A DNA stretch of 16,721 nt, taken from assembly GCA_049509915.1 (NCBI GenBank), contig JBEKZL010000201.1, positions 1-16,721 of the forward strand, in the 5' to 3' direction. Position 1 is the first letter of the stretch; each line of letters opens with the position of its first letter. Below, in pieces: positions 6,516 to 13,918 of the stretch. The DNA comes from JBEKYD01 sp049509915 (GTDB lineage: Bacteria > Acidobacteriota > Terriglobia > Bryobacterales > Bryobacteraceae). The position numbers were made by a program, and so were the translations under genes. The notes below the pieces were generated by a model. That model saw only the letters and a list, made by a program, of their open reading frames with translations. It searched no databases and was not told where the DNA came from.

Positions 6516-7868
6516 ATGAACTACTACCACGACCATCGAGCCGAGTTCCTCGAAGGGCTGAAGGCCTTTCTGCGCATTCCCAGCATTAGCGCGCTCTCCG
6601 AGCACAAGCCGGATATTCTGCGAGCCGCCGAGTTCGCTCGCGGCGAGCTCGAAGCGCTCGGCCTCAAAGCCGAGCTGATCGAAGGCCGGGGCAATCCGCT
6701 GGTATACGGCGAATGGCTGGGCGAGCCCGGGAAGCCGACGATCCTCTTCTACGGGCACTACGACGTGCAGCCGCCCGATCCGCTCGACGAGTGGAAGTCC
6801 CCGCCATTCGAGCCCGAAGTGCGCGGCAACGACCTGTTCGCGCGCGGCGCGGCCGACGACAAAGGCCAAGTCTACCTGCAGATCAAGGCCGTCGAGGGCT
6901 TGCTGAAGACCACTGGCCGCCTGCCGGTGAACGTGAAGTTTCTGCTGGAGGGCGAGGAAGAGACCGGAGGAGAACACATTGAAGCGTACGTGAAGACCCG
7001 GCCGGCGCGTCTGAAGGTGGATGCGGCGGTGGTTTGCGACACGGAGCTTTTCGCTCCGGACCTGCCCACCATCTGCGTCGGCCTGCGCGGCATGGTGTAC
7101 GCGGAACTGGCCGTCGAGGGCGCCAGCCACGACCTGCATTCCGGCATGTACGGCGGCGCCGCTCCCAATCCGTTGCAGGCCATGGCCGAAATCGTTTGCG
7201 CCCTTAAGGACCGCGACGGGCGCATTCAGATCCCGGGCTTCTATGACGCCGTGATTCCGCCCAGCACAAAGGAACGCGAGGCCTGGGGCCGGCTGCCGTT
7301 TGACGAAAAGGAGTACGCCGAAAAGGAAATCGGCGCGCGCGCGCTGGTGGGCGAGCCCGGCATACCGCTGTTCGAGCGCCTCTGGGCCCGGCCGACGTTC
7401 GAAGTGCACGGCATCCGCGGCGGTTTCACCGGCGAAGGCGCCAAGACCGTCATCCCGGCGCGCGCGGTGGCCAAGATCAGCACCCGCCTGGTGGCCGGGC
7501 AGACCACCGCTGAAGCCGCCGAACAACTGCGCGCCGCGATTGCCGCGGCCTGCCCACGCGGAGTCACCGCGGAATTGAAGGTGCTCAGCACCGGCGAGCC
7601 CTCGCTTACCGACCCCGACAATCCCTTTATCCAGGCCGGCGCGCAGGCGCTCGAGGAAATCTTCGCCAAGCCCACGGTTTACATTCGCTCCGGCGGCTCC
7701 ATTCCCATCGTGGGCGTGTTCCGCGAGTATCTGGGCATTCCCAGCGTGATGATGGGTTTCGGATTGCCCGACGACAATCTGCACGCGCCCAACGAGAAAT
7801 TCCATCTGCCCAACTTCTACCGCGGCATGGAAGTGCTGGCGCGCTATCTGGAGCTGCTCGGAAGCTGA
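6516..7868 (+). CDS. M20 family dipeptidase
   Basis: 450 residues, usual length for the M20/M25/M40 dipeptidases (carboxypeptidase G2/PepV-like), two-zinc enzymes that cleave dipeptides or related amides. Seen: FYGHYDVQP with zinc ligand His81 and Asp83, GAADDKG with bridging Asp114, EGEEETGG with catalytic Glu148 and metal-ligand Glu149, CDTE with Asp175, and NLHAPNE with His423. The dimerisation (lid) domain spans about 190-360, including GASHDLHSGMYGG (203-214) and the FTGEGAKTVIP block. ATG 6516 has GGAGGT five bases upstream, so the 23 further codons of open frame are not used. There is no signal peptide, so it is cytosolic. The downstream gene starts 3 bases after its stop, so the two are likely co-transcribed. 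Substrate unknown. Confidence 0.93.
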   Translation: MNYYHDHRAEFLEGLKAFLRIPSISALSEHKPDILRAAEFARGELEALGLKAELIEGRGNPLVYGEWLGEPGKPTILFYGHYDVQPPDPLDEWKSPPFEPEVRGNDLFARGAADDKGQVYLQIKAVEGLLKTTGRLPVNVKFLLEGEEETGGEHIEAYVKTRPARLKVDAAVVCDTELFAPDLPTICVGLRGMVYAELAVEGASHDLHSGMYGGAAPNPLQAMAEIVCALKDRDGRIQIPGFYDAVIPPSTKEREAWGRLPFDEKEYAEKEIGARALVGEPGIPLFERLWARPTFEVHGIRGGFTGEGAKTVIPARAVAKISTRLVAGQTTAEAAEQLRAAIAAACPRGVTAELKVLSTGEPSLTDPDNPFIQAGAQALEEIFAKPTVYIRSGGSIPIVGVFREYLGIPSVMMGFGLPDDNLHAPNEKFHLPNFYRGMEVLARYLELLGS

Positions 7869-7871
7869 AGC

Positions 7872-9893
7872 GTGCGCCTACGACGAAGCGCGTTCGCCTG
7901 TTTGGCACTGCTGGCCGTCAACGCAGCCGTGTGCTGGCCTTTGTTCACGGTTGAATATCTCGACGATTTTCAATCCAACGAAGGTTTCTTCATCGCCATG
8001 GGCAAGTTCCTGCGGGACTGGTGGCCGCACGCAGCCTGGTTTCCCTGGTTCGACGGCGGGATGCCGTTCGAGAACACCTACCTGCCGCTGACGGGTGCGC
8101 TGGTAGCCATGGTTTCCTGGATCGGCGGTTGGTCGCCGGCCCATGCCTATCACATTGTGATGGCGCTGGCTTATTCGCTGGCGCCGGTATTCCTGTTCCT
8201 GTTCGCCAAGGAAGTGTCGGGTCGGTTCGCGGCCAGTTTTGCGGCTGCGCTGCTGTGGTCGATCCTCTCTCCCGGCGTGTTGATTCCACGTTTGGCTCAG
8301 GATCTGCACACGCTATGGGGGCTGCGCCGGCTGCGCAACATCGTTTTCTGGGGGGAGGGCCCGCACAATATCGCTCTCTGCCTGCTCCCCGCCGCTCTTT
8401 GGCTGATGGCGCGCTACCTGAAGCGGCCCGGCTTTCGCCGGTTCGGGGCCGCGGGTCTGGCGGTGGCCGCCGTAATGCTGACGAATGCCTTTGGCATTTT
8501 GACAGTATCCATTTCGGCAGTTATTCTGCTGGTGGCCTGGCCTCAATTCGATCGGCTGCGACTGGCGGCCACCGGCGGGTTACTGCTGGCGGGTTACCTC
8601 GTCATCTGCCGTTTCTTGCCGCCGGCGGAGATCCGCCTGCTGGCGGCCAGCTCGCAGGTTTCCGGCGGCGACTTTCGCTATACCTTCCGGATTCTGTTGT
8701 TGGCGGCGGCGTTGCTGGCGGTCCTGGCTGGCCTGGCAGCGATCTCGCGGCGCTGGCGCGATCCCATGCTTCAGTTCGCCGCGGTGTTTTCGGCCTGTTT
8801 CGGCGGCGTGGTTGTGGTGTCACTCTGGGACCTGAATCTGCTCCCGCAAGCTTTGCGTTATCACATTGAGATGGAGGCCGGCCTCTGTCTCGTTGCGGCT
8901 TTCGCCGGCGCGCGCCTTGGCAAATGGGTGCCGTCGTGGGTGGCCCATGACGCCGCCATTTTGAGCCTGGTGCCGATAAGCTGGATCGTCTGGCAGGACT
9001 GCGGTTTCGCCCGGCGCCTGATTCAACCGGCCGATATCGCCCGCTCGGCGCCCTTTCGCCAGGCGAACTTCGCCGCCGCCCACCTCCACGGACAACGCAT
9101 CATGGTCGCCGGCGAGAGCCAGTGGTGGTTCAATCTCTTCGCCGAAAATTCGCAATTGAGCGGGGGCTTTGAGCCTACCGCGCCCAACTGGGTCCAGCAG
9201 GTAGCCGTCTACACCATCGACACGGGCCAGAATGCCGGCGCCCAGGACGGTCCCATTTCGGTTCTCTGGCTGAAAGCATTTGGCTGCGGCGCCATAGTCG
9301 TCCCCGGCCCCGGCAGCGCGGATCACTACCACCCTGTCCGCAATCCCGGCAAATTCGACGGACTGCTGCCGCTCGCGTGGCGGGAAGCCGGCGACTCGAT
9401 TTACCAGGTCCCTTTGCGGTCTGTCTCCCTGGCGCACGTGGTTCCCGCATCGGCGCTGGTTGCCAACCGGCCGGCGCACGGCCTGGACGTGGCTGAAGTT
9501 CGCCGCTACGTCGCCGCCCTGGAGGATCCGGCCCTGCCGCCCGCCAGCCTGACTTGGGACAACCCCACTCACGGGCGACTTACGGCCGTAGTCAACCCTC
9601 CCGATGTTCTCTCCCTGCAGGTGACCTACGATCCCGGTTGGCGCGCCAGTTCCGGCGGCCAGGCGCTTGCGGTCGGCCGTGACGCGCTCGGGTTTATGGT
9701 CATCCAGCCGCGGTGCTCGGGAGACTGCGCCATCGACCTCGCTTTCGACGGGGGCTTTCCGCGGCGCGCGGAGCTGGCGATCGGGGTGACAAGCATCGCG
9801 ACGCTGCTCGGGCTGGCGTTGTTCGGTACTCACCTTCGGGACTACGGTGACGTCTTCCGGCACGCGACCGCTCCCTTGCGGTCGCGGCCCTGA
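7872..9893 (+). CDS. large polytopic membrane protein, possible GT-C-type glycosyltransferase
   Basis: 673 residues from GTG 7872, three bases after the dipeptidase stop. The N-terminal ~380 residues hold roughly ten hydrophobic segments; after the first (about 9-25) comes an outside loop with YLDDFQSNEGFF (Asp31, Asp32) and WFPWFDGGMPFENTYLPL. An acidic pair in the first large loop and this overall plan resemble GT-C-fold membrane glycosyltransferases and the YfhO/PTPS-related membrane proteins. The C-terminal part (about 385-630) is soluble, with ITWDNP-like and VTYDPGWRAS segments that look like a beta-rich domain, and one last helix sits near 635-655. A tail rich in Arg ends the protein. 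No substrate can be named. Family assignment is by architecture only. Confidence 0.7.
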   Translation: MRLRRSAFACLALLAVNAAVCWPLFTVEYLDDFQSNEGFFIAMGKFLRDWWPHAAWFPWFDGGMPFENTYLPLTGALVAMVSWIGGWSPAHAYHIVMALAYSLAPVFLFLFAKEVSGRFAASFAAALLWSILSPGVLIPRLAQDLHTLWGLRRLRNIVFWGEGPHNIALCLLPAALWLMARYLKRPGFRRFGAAGLAVAAVMLTNAFGILTVSISAVILLVAWPQFDRLRLAATGGLLLAGYLVICRFLPPAEIRLLAASSQVSGGDFRYTFRILLLAAALLAVLAGLAAISRRWRDPMLQFAAVFSACFGGVVVVSLWDLNLLPQALRYHIEMEAGLCLVAAFAGARLGKWVPSWVAHDAAILSLVPISWIVWQDCGFARRLIQPADIARSAPFRQANFAAAHLHGQRIMVAGESQWWFNLFAENSQLSGGFEPTAPNWVQQVAVYTIDTGQNAGAQDGPISVLWLKAFGCGAIVVPGPGSADHYHPVRNPGKFDGLLPLAWREAGDSIYQVPLRSVSLAHVVPASALVANRPAHGLDVAEVRRYVAALEDPALPPASLTWDNPTHGRLTAVVNPPDVLSLQVTYDPGWRASSGGQALAVGRDALGFMVIQPRCSGDCAIDLAFDGGFPRRAELAIGVTSIATLLGLALFGTHLRDYGDVFRHATAPLRSRP

Positions 9894-9963
9894 AAGGGCA
9901 TCGAACCGAGCCGCAGCGGCCAAGGGAGCGGAGGGGCACACACATCTGAAAGGGCGAAAAGGC

Positions 9964-9979
9964 CTTTGCGGCAGCAAAG
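9964..9979 (-). terminator. hairpin downstream of the outer-membrane-factor remnant
   Basis: CTTTGC and GCAAAG form a 6-bp stem with a 4-base loop. On the minus strand the stem is followed by GGCCTTTTC, a short T-run, and lies 29 bases after the stop of the TolC-type remnant, as a rho-independent terminator would. The plus-strand gene ending at 9893 could also use the stem, but without a T-run. Weak. Confidence 0.3.
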
Positions 9980-10007
9980 CGACTGTTAGCCTCATGCGCT
10001 CTTGCGG

Positions 10008-10264
10008 CTACTTTTTGCCGCGGGTCTGAGCCAGCGTCAATTGCTCGGATAGCAACGAACGCTGGCTATCGAGGACTTCCAGGTAGGTTGTGATGCCACC
10101 CCGATAGCGCAGGTTCGCCAGACGCACCGACTCGCTCAGGGTCTCGACGGATAATTCTTCGCGCACGCGTAGCTCGTGGTACTGGCGGTAGTTGATCAGC
10201 GTATCGGCGACTTCGCCGAACGCTTTCTGAATGGTCTGGGAATAAGGAAGCAACGCCTGCAGCA
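10008..10264 (-). pseudogene. C-terminal stump of a TolC/OprM-type outer-membrane efflux factor
   Basis: On the minus strand the frame from about 10264 reads MLQALLPYSQTIQKAFGEVAD, then a segment with INYRQYHELRV, ESVRLANLRYRGGITTYLEV and LDSQRSLLSEQLTLAQTR, ending GKK and TAG at 10008. These are the conserved last helices of the RND outer-membrane factors (NodT/OprM family): YxxTIQxAFxEVAD, RYxxGxxxYLEVLDxQR and LxLAxTR. About 85 of the usual ~450-500 residues remain. The 5' part is replaced at a sharp junction by a group II intron fragment on the same strand in another frame. Its former partners, a fusion protein and an RND pump, are found as stumps just upstream, so it ended an efflux operon. 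Confidence 0.85.
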
Positions 10265-10798
10265 TCCGTAGCTGAAGCCCAGAAAGTCCTCTTCCCAGAT
10301 CTGGTTGAGTACTCTCCCTACCGCTTGCTGGACGACTTTGTCCTCCACTGCCGCGATCCCCAATGGTCGTTGCTTCCCATCGGCTTTCGGGATCCAGGCT
10401 CTTCGCGACGCTGGCGCTCGATATGCCCCGCGATGGATTCTCCCCTGAAGGCCGCTCAGTCGCCCCTCCAGGTCTTTTCCATATTCTTGCCACGTCATCC
10501 CATCCGCTCCGGGCGCCGCCTTTCTCTTCAGGCTGTAGTAACTCTCCCGCAGCAGTTCGATGCTCACGTGATGCGGCAGTGCCGTGAACTGCAGCTTCTT
10601 GTCCTGCTTGGCTGCTTCCCGCACACGCTTCAGCCCGCTTGGCCCACTTTCCCGGCTCGGCGTCCGGTACGGGGTAGGCCCTCGCGTGTTCTCCTTGGTC
10701 AGCGGCCTTCCCTCCGCAACCTCCGCCGGCGTTCCCACGCTTTTGTTCGGCTGCTTCGTCGGTACTACGCCGCTGTGCGACTCCCCAAGTGCGTTCAT
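10265..10798 (-). pseudogene. ltrA: truncated group II intron reverse transcriptase/maturase (N-terminal part)
   Basis: About 178 codons from ATG 10798: a leader with VVPTKQPNKSVGTPAEVAEG and PLTKENTRG, then GLKRVREAAKQDKKLQFTAL, HHVSIELLRESYYSLKRKAA, PGADGMTWQEYGKDLEGRL, RGAYRAPASRRAWIPKADGK, QRPLGIAAVEDKVVQQAV and EEDFLGFSYG. These are the RT-0 to RT-2 blocks of LtrA-like proteins. Intact proteins have about 420-480 residues and continue with the YADD active site, the X (maturase) domain and often an HNH region; all are lost. After FSYG the frame runs into the efflux-factor stump, giving 22 unrelated residues. Earlier in-frame ATGs up to 10966 exist but lie in the RNA domains. Confidence 0.88.
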
Positions 10799-11173
10799 CC
10801 CGGCCTCATACTTCATCAGCTTCGCCGGACGGCCCATCGACCACCTGGGCACTCCTGGGGTCTCCCGGTTCGCGCGCATGGAGTTTCTCCGCATGCTTGG
10901 GGTCTTCGACTCCGCCGGGTCAACTGCGTGCTCGCATAGCGCTCGCAGACATATTGCCTTCCACACCGTCCGACGGTGTCGGCACCCGGGAACACGCGAT
11001 CTCGGAGCTCAATACCCAGCCTACGGATACCCCTGTCCAACGCTTCAAGTGCGACGTTGCCGCCGCCCTCACATGGCTCGGGGCCAGGGCGGTTTGCTAT
11101 TCCTTCCTTGTACGACTCTTTCATTCGCTACTCCATGCCGGTTTATCCCGGCGTTGACCGGACAAGGGCGTCC
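10265..11173 (-). mobile_element. group II intron, 5' fragment (RNA domains plus truncated IEP)
   Basis: On the minus strand 11173 to about 10800 reads like the 5' RNA part of a bacterial group II intron: an early segment CCGGGATAAACCGGC, GAAAGAGTCGTACAAGGAAG, GAGGGCGGCGGCAACGTCGC, GAAGCGTTGGACAGGGG and the GGAGTCGAAGACCCC block, which I recognise from introns that carry this class of reverse transcriptase. The intron-encoded protein follows and stops abruptly at 10265. Everything downstream is missing: the catalytic RT half, maturase domain, domain V and domain VI. The 5' edge near 11173 (GGACGCCC) departs from the expected GTGYG, so the edge is approximate and may be mutated. The fragment cannot splice or move on its own. 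Confidence 0.8.
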
Positions 11174-11176
11174 GCC

Positions 11177-11288
11177 CTACCAAATGGGTTGCAGCGATGT
11201 CGCCGCCAGCATTCCGAAGCAGACTGCGGTGCCAGGCGAACGGCGGCTGCCGGCGCCCGAGAAAATCAACATGGGGAACACCGCGAGA
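11177..11288 (-). pseudogene. C-terminal stump of an RND efflux pump (AcrB/MexB type)
   Basis: The minus-strand frame encodes ILAVFPMLIFSGAGSRRSPG followed by TAVCFGMLAATSL, then QPIW and TAG at 11177. This matches the penultimate transmembrane region of hydrophobe/amphiphile RND pumps (typically FILGVxPLVIASGAGAxxRxxLGTAVFGGMLxAT). Only about 35 of ~1040 residues are left. Upstream the similarity switches within a few codons to the N-terminus of a membrane-fusion protein in another frame; downstream it ends at the intron edge. The missing ~1000 residues and most of the fusion protein were probably lost in one deletion. Confidence 0.75.
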
Positions 11289-11488
11289 ATGTGTCCGTCT
11301 GCCCGATGAAATCGCCGTAGACGGGCACGGTCCGGACGATTACCACGCCTACCCGAACCGCTGGCGGCGCCATGGCGCGCGAAGTCGAGGCATCGGCTTT
11401 CCCGGCGCAGCCGGTGGAAGAGAGTGTCAGCAACAGGGCTCCGGCACCCTAACAATATGACGCTGGGCTTCGATGGTAAAATTCTCAT
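11285..11488 (-). pseudogene. N-terminal stump of an RND membrane-fusion lipoprotein (AcrA/MexA type)
   Basis: From about 11450 on the minus strand one frame reads GALLLTLSSTGCAGKADAS, with lipobox STGC, then APPAVRVGVVIVRTVPVYGD and FIGQTDT, the start of periplasmic adaptor proteins (PxVxVxxVxxRxVPVYxxxVGQTxA). The frame has no ATG; the likely start is ATG 11488 (MRILPSKPSVILLG) in the neighbouring frame, so a frameshift lies near 11445-11455. After GQTDT the expected hairpin and lipoyl domain are absent and RND-pump sequence takes over. The order fusion protein, pump, outer-membrane factor along this strand is that of a mexAB-oprM-like operon. Confidence 0.75.
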
Positions 11489-11815
11489 TGGGATGCTGCC
11501 TGTCCCGCCTGGCCGGCCGGGCGGGGTTCTATCGTCCGCGCAATCCCCGCGAGAGCCATGGCCGCCAGTTGCGGAGCCTTGAGTGAGTAAGTAAATCGTC
11601 GTTTAAGTGCCAGGATTGGCGACTCGAAATACTGCCAAGACAAACGGGCGAGGATGATGCCCCATAGTATTTCCCTGAAGAGGGTCAAACGAATTGAAAA
11701 CCGATGCGTGAGCCAAACAAAGTGCAGATACACAGCGCTGTGGATCACTTACATCGCATAGCTATACTTGCCAAAGGCTCTCAACCACGGATGGGCACCG
11801 ATTGCTCGAACCAAG
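11485..11815 (-). pseudogene. C-terminal stump of an acyltransferase-3 family membrane protein
   Basis: The minus-strand frame reads SNLVRAIGAHPWLRAFGKYS, YAM, a TAA stop at 11751-11749, then VIHSAVYLHFV, a hydrophobic run FREILWGIILARLSW and QYFESPILALKRRF. This is the C-terminal pattern of OafA/YrhL O-acyltransferases: LRxLGxYSYxxYVIH followed by a helix and LSWxxxExPxLxLKRRF. The stop replaces the Tyr codon usual after YSYAM, a single-base change. The N-terminal nine or so membrane helices are missing. After KRRFTY the frame runs on into unrelated sequence to 11485. Confidence 0.65.
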
Positions 11816-11851
11816 TTACTCGCGGTCGCGGCCGGCCCCCGAGTTTGCCTT

Positions 11852-12787
11852 TCAGTGCCGGTGCGGATGCGAATGTGCTCGGGACCCGGGTGTGGGAATC
11901 GCGCAGCCGTCGGCCATCGGGCATACCACGTGTTCGAACTGCACGGTGGTGTGGTGGATATGGAACCGTTCCGCCAGCATGCCTTTCAGCCGTTGCAGAA
12001 CGGCCTCGCTGGCCGATGGCGGCACGTCCTCGATCAGCACGTGGCAGCTCAAGGCGTGGGTGCTCGATCCCAGGCTCCAGATATGCAAATCGTGGACGCT
12101 CAATACTCCGTCGATCGAGCAGGCCGCATCGGCCACCTCGGCCAGGTGAATGCCGCGCGGCAGCCCTTCGAGCAGGATATTGAGGGTTTCGCGGATGATA
12201 TCGAGCGCCGTCCAGACGATCAGTAGCGCGATGGCGATGGAAAGCAGTGGATCGAGCTGCTGCCAGCCGGTGTAGCGGATGGCGATGGCGCCGGCAATGA
12301 TGGCAATCGAGCCCAGGGCATCGCCCAGCATGTGTACGAACGCGCCGCGAATATTCACGTCGTGGTGCCGGGCCGCGCCCAGCGCCAGCATGATTCCGCC
12401 GTTCAACACCAGTCCCAGCGCCGCCACGGCCATCATGATGCCTTCTGCCACCGGCTGCGGATGGCGCAGCCGCAGCACGCTTTCGTACACGATCCAGCCT
12501 GACAGCGCCACCAGGGTGAGGGCGTTGACAAAGGCCGAAAGCACGCCACCGCGATGGTAGCCGTAAGTCTTCGACTCGTCGGCGGGTTTGGATTCCAGGT
12601 ACACGCCGAACCACGCCAGCAGCAGCGCCAGCGCATCGGTGAAGTTGTGCCCCGCGTCGGAAACCAGCGCCAGGGAGTGGGCCCGCACTCCGGCCACGAT
12701 CTCCACCACCACGAAAGCCACGGTGGCCACCAGCGACCACCGCAAAACAGTGCCAGTTCCACGATGGCTGTGCCCGTGTGAGTGCAA
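11852..12787 (-). CDS. cation diffusion facilitator (CzcD/ZitB-like zinc exporter)
   Basis: 311 residues from TTG 12787 (GGAGG 5 bases upstream). CDF proteins export Zn2+ or Co2+/Cd2+ in exchange for protons at the inner membrane. Seen: six hydrophobic segments between 14 and 200; the metal site pairs His47-x3-Asp51 (DAGHNFTD) in helix 2 and His152-x3-Asp156 (HMLGD) in helix 5, the HD/HD set typical of zinc-preferring members; and a cytosolic C-terminal ferredoxin-like domain (HDLHIWSLG at 232-240, HALSCHVLIED, FHIHHTTVQFE). Both ends are His-rich (MHSHGHSHRG; AHSHPHRH), often metal-sensing. It lies 135 bases after dhaK on the same strand, enough room for its own promoter. No metal-responsive operator is recognised. 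Confidence 0.93.
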   Translation of the reverse strand: MHSHGHSHRGTGTVLRWSLVATVAFVVVEIVAGVRAHSLALVSDAGHNFTDALALLLAWFGVYLESKPADESKTYGYHRGGVLSAFVNALTLVALSGWIVYESVLRLRHPQPVAEGIMMAVAALGLVLNGGIMLALGAARHHDVNIRGAFVHMLGDALGSIAIIAGAIAIRYTGWQQLDPLLSIAIALLIVWTALDIIRETLNILLEGLPRGIHLAEVADAACSIDGVLSVHDLHIWSLGSSTHALSCHVLIEDVPPSASEAVLQRLKGMLAERFHIHHTTVQFEHVVCPMADGCAIPTPGSRAHSHPHRH

Positions 12788-12922
12788 CGTCCCTCCAGCT
12801 TTTAGTGTAATCCCGGAACCGCCTGTTCGCCCTGGGAGTCAAGGGTTTGCCCGCGGCGGGTCACCCCCGGCACACACTCATGTACATTCGTCGCTATGCA
12901 GGCCTGCCCACCCGAGCTCGAC

Positions 12923-13918
12923 CTAAAAAACGCGATAGGGAATTTCCGCTGGCGCCACCAGGAGGCTCATCAGCTCGTCGTCCAGTTTGACCAGGGTCAG
13001 CGACGCGCCGGCCATATCGAGCGAGGTGCAATACTCGCCCACGTAGCTGCGGGACACCTCAATGCCCTGCGCCGCCAGCCGCTGGTGCGCGATTCCATAA
13101 AGCAGGTAGAGTTCGGAGATCGGCGTCCCACCCAGGCCGTTGATCATCAGCGCCACCCGGTCTCCAGAGGCGAAGGGCAAATCCGGCAAGACCGCCTCCA
13201 GCAGCAGCGAGATTACCTCGTTCGCCGTCGCTTGTCTGGCGCGGCGCCGTCCGGGTTCGCCGTGGATTCCGACGCCCACCTCCATTTCGTCATCGGCGAT
13301 CTGAAACAGCGGCGAGCCCTTGGCGGGCGGCGTGCATGAGCTCAAGGCGATCCCCATGGTGCGGGTAACGCTATTGACCCGCTTGCCCAGCGCGACCAGC
13401 GCGTCCAGTTCCGCGCCGGACTCGGCGGCCGCGCCCACGGCTTTCATGACGAAAAAATTCCCGGCCACGCCGCGGCGGCCCATGGTGTGGGTCGAGTCCT
13501 TTACGGCCACATCGTCGTCAATGAGGAGGGTTTCGACGCGAATCCCGTCGGACTCGGCCATTTCGCGCGCCATATCGAAAGCCAGCCGGTCGCCGGTATA
13601 GTTGTTGACCAGGTGGAGGACGCCTTTCGCCGACCTCAACAGCCTGGTGGTTTCGTAGACGTAGTCGACCGGGGGCGCCGAGAAAACGTCGCCGGGACAG
13701 GCGGCGTCCAGCATGCCTTTGCCCACGAGCATGACGTGGGCCGGCTCATGGCCCGAGCCGGAGCCCTGTACGACGGATACTTTCCGGTCGCTGGGCGCGT
13801 CGGCTCGCATGATCAGGTTGTACTCGGGCACATAGCGCAGGTCGGCGGGGTTGGCGAGGGCGATTCCTCTCAGCATCTCGGGCACGAACTGCTTGGGGTC
13901 ATTGACGAATTTTCTCAT
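12923..13918 (-). CDS. dhaK: dihydroxyacetone kinase subunit DhaK
   Basis: 331 residues from ATG 13918, chosen because MRKFVNDP is the standard DhaK N-terminus; the frame runs 10 codons further up. DhaK binds dihydroxyacetone covalently and presents it for phosphorylation by DhaL. Seen: GSGSGHEPAH with the conserved His57, NYTGD with Asp110 (general base), KDSTHTMGRRGVAGN, and GVGIHGEPG with His219, which forms the hemiaminal with the substrate; NGLGGTP at 260-265 is the conserved loop. The length matches E. coli DhaK (~356) minus a little. dhaL lies upstream; its restored reading frame overlaps this gene by about 20 bases, so the two are translationally coupled. No dhaM (PTS donor) gene is seen, so the phosphate donor is open. 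Confidence 0.95.
   Translation of the reverse strand: MRKFVNDPKQFVPEMLRGIALANPADLRYVPEYNLIMRADAPSDRKVSVVQGSGSGHEPAHVMLVGKGMLDAACPGDVFSAPPVDYVYETTRLLRSAKGVLHLVNNYTGDRLAFDMAREMAESDGIRVETLLIDDDVAVKDSTHTMGRRGVAGNFFVMKAVGAAAESGAELDALVALGKRVNSVTRTMGIALSSCTPPAKGSPLFQIADDEMEVGVGIHGEPGRRRARQATANEVISLLLEAVLPDLPFASGDRVALMINGLGGTPISELYLLYGIAHQRLAAQGIEVSRSYVGEYCTSLDMAGASLTLVKLDDELMSLLVAPAEIPYRVF

Noticed and set aside
6498..7805. 435-codon open frame on the minus strand
   Set aside because: It lies fully antisense to the M20 dipeptidase, which has all catalytic motifs and a strong ribosome site; the antisense translation shows no family features. High GC leaves such frames open by chance.
8820..9995. 391-codon open frame on the minus strand
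   Set aside because: Antisense to the C-terminal part of the polytopic membrane protein; no motifs and unlikely composition.
10816..11124. 102-codon open frame inside the intron fragment
   Set aside because: It falls in the structured RNA part of the group II intron and is a typical spurious call there.
10584..11309. 241-codon open frame on the plus strand
   Set aside because: Antisense to the intron and efflux stumps; no protein features.
11781..12842. 353-codon open frame on the minus strand overlapping the CDF gene
   Set aside because: It is a shifted frame of the CDF gene; the CDF frame has the metal-site motifs, and this one is Arg/Gly-rich with no domain.
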